Part shown: positions 58,304 through 64,000 of the stretch, in pieces
How positions within the stretch are numbered: the first letter of the stretch is position 1
Layout: each line of letters starts with the position of its first letter
DNA from: Staphylococcus sp. NAM3COL9
GTDB lineage: Bacteria > Bacillota > Bacilli > Staphylococcales > Staphylococcaceae
Reading direction: 5' to 3'
NCBI RefSeq assembly: GCF_001431205.1
Contig: NZ_LGPC01000016.1
Span: 124,001-188,000 of the forward strand
Length of the DNA: 64,000 nucleotides
Position numbers and translations under genes: made by a program
The notes under the pieces: model-generated
Told to the model about the DNA's origin: nothing
Database searches by the model: none
The model's input: only the letters and a program-made list of their open reading frames with translations

Positions 58304-58750
58304 TTAGTTATTTTCATTATGCTCAACTTGGTCTATTTTATCGACTTTACGCTGTGAACCGCCTTCCCAAGCTACGTTGAGATAAGCTTCAACGTTCTTT
58401 TTAGCGACTTCTATCCCAACAATTTGAGCACCCATTGTCAAAATTTGTGCGTTATTACTTAATTGTGCACGCTCTGCAGAGTAATAATCATGTGCAAGTG
58501 CTGCACGAATGCCTTTGAGTTTATTAGCGGTGATTGCTACGCCAATACCTGTACCACAAATTAAGATGCCTCTTTCATTTTGTCCTTGTTGAATACTTTT
58601 ACCTACTTCAGCAGCTACATCTGGATAGTCAGTTTCTGCACATTGATGACAACCAAAATCTTCTACCTCATGTCCTAATTGTTCAACGTGAGTTTTAACC
58701 GCTTCTTTTAATTCATAACCAATATGGTCTGCACCAATTGCTATTTTCAT
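58304..58750 (-). CDS. RpiB/LacA/LacB-family sugar-phosphate isomerase, probably for erythrulose phosphate
   Basis: The 148-residue protein has the RpiB fold: 'GADHIGYELK' (about 6-15), 'TDYPDVA' (about 40-46), Cys65 in 'ICGTGIGVAITANK' as catalytic base, and 'AHDYYSAERAQLSNNAQIL' (about 86-104). The last stretch differs from classical RpiB ('HND' region), suggesting a different substrate. In tetritol pathways such a protein converts D-erythrulose 4-phosphate to D-erythrose 4-phosphate. A housekeeping rpiA is at 13158-13847, so this copy is specialised. Last gene of the operon, 33 bases after dhaL. Confidence 0.88.
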   Translation of the reverse strand: MKIAIGADHIGYELKEAVKTHVEQLGHEVEDFGCHQCAETDYPDVAAEVGKSIQQGQNERGILICGTGIGVAITANKLKGIRAALAHDYYSAERAQLSNNAQILTMGAQIVGIEVAKKNVEAYLNVAWEGGSQRKVDKIDQVEHNENN

Positions 58751-58783
58751 TCTAATTCCTCCTTATAGATTGAGCTACAGTAA

Positions 58784-59416
58784 TTAAATAAATGATTTAA
58801 AAGTTTCTAACATGAGATACGAAGATGTCGCGCCTGGGTCAACATGTCCTTGGGCACGATAACCGAGTCTTTTAGAACGACCTTTATTCGAAATAATCTC
58901 TTTCGTGCTATCCATTCCTGACTTCGCTTTAACCAGTGATTTATTAAAAGCATCCCCAAACGGTTCATCTTCATCTAGTGCGTTTTCTAAAGATTTATAA
59001 AATGGTTCAAGCGTATCTATCATTGTCTTATCTCCAATTTCAGCTTTACCTCTATCTTTAATACCTTTACTAAAAGCAATCCAAAATTGATATAATGCTA
59101 CATCATCTAGTTCAGTTTTGTTCTTTACAGCAACGGCCGCTTTAAGATAACCAGAAGCATAGAGTGGACCAACTGAAGAACCGACTGCATCTAAAAAACT
59201 TTTACCCACTGCAACGCTAATCTTTGCGATATCGTCTTGTGTTTGTAATTCATTATTTATCGTTTTTTTTACGGCTTGATAACCAATATTCATCGTTACA
59301 CCATGGTCACCGTCTCCGATTTTCCTATCCAATTCACAAAGTTCATCTTGTTGTTCTTCAAATAAGGTTGTTAATGCTAAGATATATGCTTTAAATGATT
59401 GACTCGTCAACACCAT
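58784..59416 (-). CDS. dhaL: Dihydroxyacetone kinase-family subunit DhaL (nucleotide-binding)
   Basis: The 210-residue protein has Asp30, Asp35 and Asp37 of 'LDRKIGDGDHG', the same spacing as the Mg-nucleotide aspartates of DhaL, then 'AVGSSVGPLYASGYLKAA' (about 76-93), 'GDKTMIDTL' (about 133-141) and 'VDPGATSSYLML' (about 190-201). DhaL carries ADP/ATP and phosphorylates the sugar bound on DhaK. It is 12 bases after dhaK. No DhaM or PTS component is in the window, so the phosphate donor is probably ATP, but that is inference. Confidence 0.92.
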   Translation of the reverse strand: MVLTSQSFKAYILALTTLFEEQQDELCELDRKIGDGDHGVTMNIGYQAVKKTINNELQTQDDIAKISVAVGKSFLDAVGSSVGPLYASGYLKAAVAVKNKTELDDVALYQFWIAFSKGIKDRGKAEIGDKTMIDTLEPFYKSLENALDEDEPFGDAFNKSLVKAKSGMDSTKEIISNKGRSKRLGYRAQGHVDPGATSSYLMLETFKSFI

Positions 59417-59428
59417 AATTACTTCCTC

Positions 59429-60427
59429 CTACACTTCTTTAAAGTTTGGGCAATCTACAGGATGATCCATACAAGATTTCAAAGTGTCATCTAATTTTAT
59501 TAAAGTCACCGAAAATCCACCCATTTCCATTGAAGTTATAAAATTACCTACATAAGATTTATATGTTTTAATGTTTTGTTCTTTTAAAATTTCATCTACT
59601 TCTTTATTGATGATGTATAGTTCCATTTGAGAGGTTGCACCTAAGCCATTAACCAATACAACGACTTCATCGTCAGCGTTGTATAATCCTTCTTTTAAAA
59701 TATTTTGCATAATCACATGGACTGTTTCTTTTGCTGTACGTATTGTTGTTTTTTCAATACCTGGCTCACCATGATGTCCTAAACCAATTTCCATCTCATT
59801 CGCTTCTAAATCAAAACTCGGTTTTCCAGTTTGAGGTAAATAGCACGGACTTAAACCAATGCCCATTGAACGTGTATTATCATTAGCTAATTGGGCAATA
59901 CGTCTTACCTCTTCTAAGTCATAACCAAAATCAGCTGCTGCGCCTGCCGCTTTATACACTAGAAACTCTCCAGCTATCCCTCTACGATCATCAATATCTT
60001 TTGAAGAGGCAACATCATCATTACCTATGACTACTGCGGTTTTGATGTCGTCTTCAATTTCAGTCATTTCACTAGCCATTTCAAAGTTCATCAAATCGCC
60101 CGCGTAATTACCATAAATGTATAGCACCCCGTGACCTTCACTTATTTCTTTAGTTACAGCTTGTATTGGAATAGGAGATGGAGAAGCAAATATATTACCA
60201 ACAGCGACACCATCTGCCATGCCTTTCCCTACATATCCCAGAAAGGCTGGTTCATGTCCTGAACCACCACCTATTAATACACTTACTTTTCGCTTATTAT
60301 CACGTTTCTTTCCAATTAACGCCCTTTGATGAAGTTTTGAACGTCTAATATAGTCAGGATAAGCAATCACATAACCTGTCATTAACTCTTCAATGACATT
60401 ATCAGGATTATTAATCATCTTTTTCAT
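59429..60427 (-). CDS. dhaK: Dihydroxyacetone kinase-family subunit DhaK (substrate-binding)
   Basis: The 332-residue protein has the 'GGGSGHEP' motif with His58, 'NYAGDLMNFEMA' (about 107-118) with Asp111, and His218 or His219 in 'GLGHHGEPG'; in DhaK the latter His forms a hemiaminal link with the keto sugar. The family phosphorylates short keto sugars: dihydroxyacetone, or in tetritol pathways erythrulose. Its neighbours, a tetritol-type dehydrogenase and an RpiB-type isomerase, favour erythrulose here. ATG 60427 follows AGGAGAG. Confidence 0.92.
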   Translation of the reverse strand: MKKMINNPDNVIEELMTGYVIAYPDYIRRSKLHQRALIGKKRDNKRKVSVLIGGGSGHEPAFLGYVGKGMADGVAVGNIFASPSPIPIQAVTKEISEGHGVLYIYGNYAGDLMNFEMASEMTEIEDDIKTAVVIGNDDVASSKDIDDRRGIAGEFLVYKAAGAAADFGYDLEEVRRIAQLANDNTRSMGIGLSPCYLPQTGKPSFDLEANEMEIGLGHHGEPGIEKTTIRTAKETVHVIMQNILKEGLYNADDEVVVLVNGLGATSQMELYIINKEVDEILKEQNIKTYKSYVGNFITSMEMGGFSVTLIKLDDTLKSCMDHPVDCPNFKEV

Positions 60428-60473
60428 TTCAATTCTCTCCTTTTTACGATGTTCTGTATTTGTAATTAGCTGT

Positions 60474-61556
60474 TTAAGGTACCAGAACGATTTTTAATGA
60501 TTGATCACCTTTTTTCATTAGTTCAAAACCTTCCTCAAAATCTTTAAGTGCTAATTGATGCGTCACAACACCGTCTGTTGGGAAATCTCCTTTTGCTATG
60601 CCATCGATAACAAGTGGGTAACAATAAGGTCCTAAATGACTACCCATCAAATCTAATTCTTTACGATCTGATATAATACTCCAATCCACTGTAACGGGAT
60701 CTGCAAATACAGAAAATTCTACAAAACGGCCTAATTTTCTGATTGCACTCAAACCTTGCTCTACTGATTTAGGATGACCTGTTGCTTCGATGTAAGTATC
60801 ACAACCATACCCTTCAGTCAGTGCTTTAATTTCTTTGACGACATCTACTTTAGATGGATTCATAACAATATCAGCGCCGAATTTTTTCGCTAACTCTAAA
60901 CGGTCGTCTTTCATATCTAGCACTACTAACGTTTCAGCACCTGATTTTTTAGCAGCACCCACCATGCCTAAACCTAAAGTACCCGCACCAGATAACACTA
61001 CAAAATCACCGAGTTTAACATTCGCACGTTGTACAGCGTGTAAACTACATGCATAAGGTTCTATTAAAATTGCTTTTTCAATTGGCATATCTTCTGGCAC
61101 TTTATAATTAATTGCTTCTTTCGTAAATTTCATATATTCTGCCATACCGCCGTTTACATTGTTTTGGAAACCATATAAATCATGTTTTTCACACATCCAA
61201 TACTCTCCGTGATTACAAAATCTACAATCCCAACAAGGTACAATTTGTTCAGAAATTACGCGATCACCAATTTTAAAATCTGTGACTTCATCACCTTTTT
61301 CTACAATGCGTGCAATAAACTCATGTCCGGGTATCATAGGCGCTTTGATATATGACGGCTGTGTCTCATCACCCCAAAAACTAGGCGCTCCATCATATGC
61401 TTTAATGTCACCTGCACAAATTCCACAAGCTTCTACTTTAACGATAATTTCCTTAGGATTATCAATTGTTGGTGTTTCTACAGTTTCATATTTATATTCT
61501 CCAGGTGAATAAGCAACTACAGCATTCATTTTTTCCGGATAATTTTTCTTTCTCAT
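60474..61556 (-). CDS. Zinc alcohol dehydrogenase, erythritol/L-threitol dehydrogenase type
   Basis: The 360-residue MDR enzyme has catalytic zinc residues Cys44 ('ACGICAGD') and His78-Glu79 ('PGHEF'), a structural zinc site of Cys108, Cys111, Cys114 and Cys122, and an NAD site 'SGAGTLGLGMVG' (about 191-202). The 'CGICAGDIKAY', 'PSFWGDE' and 'NNVNGGMAEYM' patterns match proteins named erythritol/L-threitol dehydrogenases, as I recall them. It should oxidise a polyol to a ketose for the DhaK/DhaL kinase. First gene of the operon. ATG 61556 follows GGAGGAG; a GTG 18 bases upstream overlaps this site. Confidence 0.85.
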   Translation of the reverse strand: MRKKNYPEKMNAVVAYSPGEYKYETVETPTIDNPKEIIVKVEACGICAGDIKAYDGAPSFWGDETQPSYIKAPMIPGHEFIARIVEKGDEVTDFKIGDRVISEQIVPCWDCRFCNHGEYWMCEKHDLYGFQNNVNGGMAEYMKFTKEAINYKVPEDMPIEKAILIEPYACSLHAVQRANVKLGDFVVLSGAGTLGLGMVGAAKKSGAETLVVLDMKDDRLELAKKFGADIVMNPSKVDVVKEIKALTEGYGCDTYIEATGHPKSVEQGLSAIRKLGRFVEFSVFADPVTVDWSIISDRKELDLMGSHLGPYCYPLVIDGIAKGDFPTDGVVTHQLALKDFEEGFELMKKGDQSLKIVLVP

Positions 61557-61579
61557 TATTAACAGCTCCTCCACTTATT

Positions 61580-61594
61580 AGAAAGCGTTTTCAT
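61580..61594. promoter_or_regulatory. cre (CcpA) site upstream of the dehydrogenase operon
   Basis: On the minus strand ATGAAAACGCTTTCT fits WTGNAANCGNWNNCW at every position. It lies 23 bases before the dehydrogenase start codon, so glucose should repress the operon through CcpA. Confidence 0.75.
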
Positions 61595-61730
61595 TTACAA
61601 CTACAATTCTAATATATATTTTCGTTTCTTTCAAATATTTTTTCATTTATTTTCGTTTTAGCCTGTTTTTATTCGCTTGTGTACGATTTATGTTAAAATA
61701 GTTTATGATACGAAAGGGGATATGATTCAT

Positions 61731-62495
61731 ATGAAAATGTACGCGGATGAACGAAGAGAGCATATATACACTTATATAAAATCCCATAAGCGTGCGACTG
61801 TTAAACAGCTTTCGGATTATTTAAGTGTGACAGAAGCCACCGTTAGGAGTGATCTTAGACGTTTAGAAAGTGAAAACAAAGTCACTCGAACACATGGTGG
61901 TGCAAAAGTAACTGAAAATATGACTTCTAAATTAAACTTTTCTTATCGTCTGACACAAAAGCATAGTGAAAAATATAAGATTAGTAAATATGCATTAAAA
62001 AAAATTGAGCCTCAACAGTGCATTATGATTGATGCAAGCTCTACAATATATGAATTAGCAAAATTGTTAGCAGAAACTACAATGGAACTTACAATTATTA
62101 CAAATGGTTTAGAAAATGCAGTACTTTTAAAAGAGAACCCTCATTTAACTGTTCTAGTAGTCGGAGGATTTGTTTCGCAGGACTCAAATGCTATTACTGG
62201 TAATATAGATTCACAAATATTAGAGATGTATCATATTGATTATTTCTTTTTATCCGCAAATGGCTTTACACTTGATAATGGATTAACAGACTTCTCACTA
62301 CCTGAAGTTCAATTAAAAAAACAAATGGTTAGAGAAAGTGAAAATGTAATTGCACTTATTGATAAAAGTAAATTCGATATTTCTTCTACACTTTCCTTTG
62401 CAAAACTCAGTGATATTACAGAAGTCATAACGGATGAACCACCAACTCAAAAATGGGCACACGACGTCCCTTTCACCCTCACAATTGCACAATAA
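61731..62495 (+). CDS. DeoR-family regulator of the putative tetritol operon
   Basis: The 254-residue protein has a DeoR helix-turn-helix (about 18-52, 'VKQLSDYLSVTEATVRSDLRRLE') and a C-terminal sugar-phosphate sensor domain ('IDASSTIYELAKLL', 'FFLSANGFT'). It is divergent from the dehydrogenase gene, with 174 bases between, so it probably represses that operon and is released by a phosphosugar such as erythrulose phosphate. Three in-frame ATGs exist (61722, 61731, 61737); 61731 has the best distance from AAAGGGG, and an earlier GTG at 61677 is unlikely. Confidence 0.9.
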   Translation: MKMYADERREHIYTYIKSHKRATVKQLSDYLSVTEATVRSDLRRLESENKVTRTHGGAKVTENMTSKLNFSYRLTQKHSEKYKISKYALKKIEPQQCIMIDASSTIYELAKLLAETTMELTIITNGLENAVLLKENPHLTVLVVGGFVSQDSNAITGNIDSQILEMYHIDYFFLSANGFTLDNGLTDFSLPEVQLKKQMVRESENVIALIDKSKFDISSTLSFAKLSDITEVITDEPPTQKWAHDVPFTLTIAQ

Positions 62496-62499
62496 ATAA

Positions 62500-62578
62500 A
62501 AAGGAACAAGGATGAAAACTGTTATTTTAAAAGTTAAATATGACTTCTAAAATATTACAGTACGTCCTTGTTCCTTAT
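62500..62578. terminator. Terminator between deoR-like gene and carrier gene
   Basis: AAGGAACAAGGAC-like arm (62501-62514) pairs with GTCCTTGTTCCTT (62564-62576), with inner pairing CTGTTATTTTAAAAG / CTAAAATATTACAG. Convergent genes share it. Confidence 0.75.
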
Positions 62579-62591
62579 ATTTTTGTTGTTT

Positions 62592-63995
62592 TTAAACACC
62601 GCCCGTCCAACCTACGGCAGTAAAAATGTAAAGTATGACTGAGCCTGCAACAATCCAAATTAGAAATAGTGGTGCCATAAATTTAAACCACGAACCAAAG
62701 TTTGCTTTGGCAATCGCGATAGCACCTACTGTTGCACCTAAAGTTGGTGTAATTAAGTTACCTAATCCTCCACCAAACGATAAAGAGGTTAACAACATTT
62801 GATCATTAACTCCTAGTGCATTAGTTACAGGTTGTAAAATAGGAATCATCACACTCATTAACCCTGAACCAGATGGTACTAGGAAATTAAATATACCTGC
62901 GACAATAAAGACGATAACAGCTACCATGCCAGACGATGAACCATCAAGTTGTGTAGTAAGACCGTTTACAATTGTGCTTAATATCTTACCTTTTTCTAGA
63001 ATCACACTAATTGTGTTTGCCATGATAATCGCAAATGCTACGACCAACATTGGTTTAGCACCTTCCAAAAAACCATCGACCATTGCAGTTGTCCCTTTGC
63101 GTTTTATTAAATAAGCCAAAACAAAACTAATACCAAAAACAGTAATAAATACACCATTCCCGTATTTTTCTGTCCAGTTTAACATACCATTACCTAAGGC
63201 TAATATAATCGGCGTCACAATGACTAATGCAGCTACGATGATATCTCTCCAATTTACTTGTCTATCTTCAATTGCCATATCATCATTACTTTTTTCTTTG
63301 TGTTTAAACAGCCATGTTTGTGTCGGCATCATACTCTTATTCGGATCTTTAATGACTCTTCTTGCATACCAAATCACATATAACAGGGTGATAATTAAAA
63401 ATACTGCATACATTATGGCTCTCCCGCCATAACCAGAATAAAGCGCTACTTCAGGATAAACAATTTGACCAATTTTAGCCATACCTGAGGGAGAAATTGA
63501 AAAAGCCATATACAAAGGTAAAAATGTAATAGCTAGCGCCATGATAGGGTCTAATTTCAAACGGTTTACGAGTATGACTCCAAGCGTTACGAACACGATC
63601 ATTTGATCTCCACCAACGAAGAAGCCGATAAACGCCATTAAGGAAAACAACCCAATAATTAACGGTAATGCACCTGCATGTTCGAAACGAAAAATCATAT
63701 AGTTCGTTAATTTTGTCACAGAGTCTAATTGTAATATACCGCCCATTGCACCACCAATAAATAATAATAGTGTAATCGTTTGGGCCGATTGTATCCCACC
63801 ATTAAGTATGAGTGTAATAGCATAAAATGGATTTACTGGATTTTGTGAAATCGCATGATAAGTCCCCTGTATCATTGATCCATCTTTACTCGTATCAAAT
63901 TGTCCAGCAGGAATGACATACGTCAATAAACAAGCAAACATCATCATCATAAGCATCATTAATAGCACATGTGGTAATTGGAATTTTCTTTTCAC
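62592..63995 (-). CDS. YfcC/DcuC-family carrier (C4-dicarboxylate or basic amino acid type)
   Basis: The 467-residue protein has about 12 membrane segments and the family's 'FFVGGDQMIVFVTLGVILVNRL' and 'FNFLVPSGSGLMSVMIPIL' (about 365-383) blocks. The first codon in view is GTG 63995, so the gene may begin slightly beyond the window. Relatives carry C4-dicarboxylates or exchange arginine and ornithine. Whether it serves the neighbouring tetritol operon cannot be told: the DeoR gene and a terminator lie between them, and polyol transport is not a known DcuC-family activity. Confidence 0.78.
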   Translation of the reverse strand: MKRKFQLPHVLLMMLMMMMFACLLTYVIPAGQFDTSKDGSMIQGTYHAISQNPVNPFYAITLILNGGIQSAQTITLLLFIGGAMGGILQLDSVTKLTNYMIFRFEHAGALPLIIGLFSLMAFIGFFVGGDQMIVFVTLGVILVNRLKLDPIMALAITFLPLYMAFSISPSGMAKIGQIVYPEVALYSGYGGRAIMYAVFLIITLLYVIWYARRVIKDPNKSMMPTQTWLFKHKEKSNDDMAIEDRQVNWRDIIVAALVIVTPIILALGNGMLNWTEKYGNGVFITVFGISFVLAYLIKRKGTTAMVDGFLEGAKPMLVVAFAIIMANTISVILEKGKILSTIVNGLTTQLDGSSSGMVAVIVFIVAGIFNFLVPSGSGLMSVMIPILQPVTNALGVNDQMLLTSLSFGGGLGNLITPTLGATVGAIAIAKANFGSWFKFMAPLFLIWIVAGSVILYIFTAVGWTGGV

Positions 63996-64000
63996 TTTTG

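Overview
The window is low-GC chromosomal DNA from a Staphylococcus. The gene order hutI-hutU-LysR-hutG-spdC-rpiA, the tcaR-tcaA-tcaB group, the divergent hrtAB/hssRS pair, mqo-lctP, GlcP and an IruO-like reductase are all staphylococcal. Proteins are close to, but not identical with, S. aureus and S. epidermidis versions as I remember them, so a coagulase-negative species is likely; the species cannot be fixed from this sequence alone. No rRNA, tRNA, CRISPR array, transposase or prophage gene was seen.

Layout. 1-0.76 kb: 5' part of an NhaC-superfamily transporter behind a SAM-I (S-box) riboswitch, a candidate MetT methionine transporter. 0.8-4.8 kb: flavin reductase, stress-type SDR, and an M20 amidohydrolase coupled to a SulP transporter without a STAS domain. 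5-11.2 kb: histidine utilisation genes hutI, hutU, a YjiH-family membrane protein, a LysR regulator with a T-N11-A operator, and hutG; hutH is absent. 11.4-16.1 kb: spdC, rpiA, a MOSC protein and an aldose epimerase. 16.8-19.8 kb: NatAB-like ABC exporter and a DUF805 protein. 20-26 kb: alkyladenine glycosylase, second NhaC antiporter, GltS, Fni and CorA. 26-29 kb: small poorly characterised proteins. 29.3-36.4 kb: EmrAB-like pump with TetR, then tcaB, tcaA, tcaR. 36.6-42 kb: YdcF protein and the heme-stress system hrtAB/hssRS. 42-49 kb: mqo, then two glycosyl/glycerol-phosphate transferases flanking lctP, which has a Rex site. 49-54.3 kb: Ser/Asn/Asp-rich lipoprotein, two GNATs, a YhdH/YhfP-type reductase and GlcP with a cre site. 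54.3-58 kb: Fur-boxed IruO-like reductase, DUF2871 protein, and a YcnI plus CopC-CopD copper operon. 58.3-64 kb: RpiB-type isomerase, DhaL, DhaK, a Zn dehydrogenase, a divergent DeoR regulator and a DcuC/YfcC carrier.

How it fits together. The most interesting unit is 58.3-61.6 kb. A dehydrogenase of the erythritol/L-threitol type, a two-subunit DhaK/DhaL kinase and an RpiB-type isomerase are what a tetritol pathway needs (tetritol to erythrulose to erythrulose phosphate to erythrose 4-phosphate). The operon is preceded by a cre site and a divergent DeoR regulator, and a separate housekeeping rpiA lies at 13 kb. Regulatory DNA is unusually readable here: S-box riboswitch, LysR box, HssR direct repeat, Rex box, Fur box and two cre sites.

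Two dispersed intergenic repeat families run through the window. Family A has long hairpins resembling 'gggacagaaatc...gatttcgt...cccgcccc'. Family B begins with 'tgtcgacaaagtc', has four copies, and each copy lies directly downstream of a gene in the orientation where its hairpin and T-run form a terminator for that gene.
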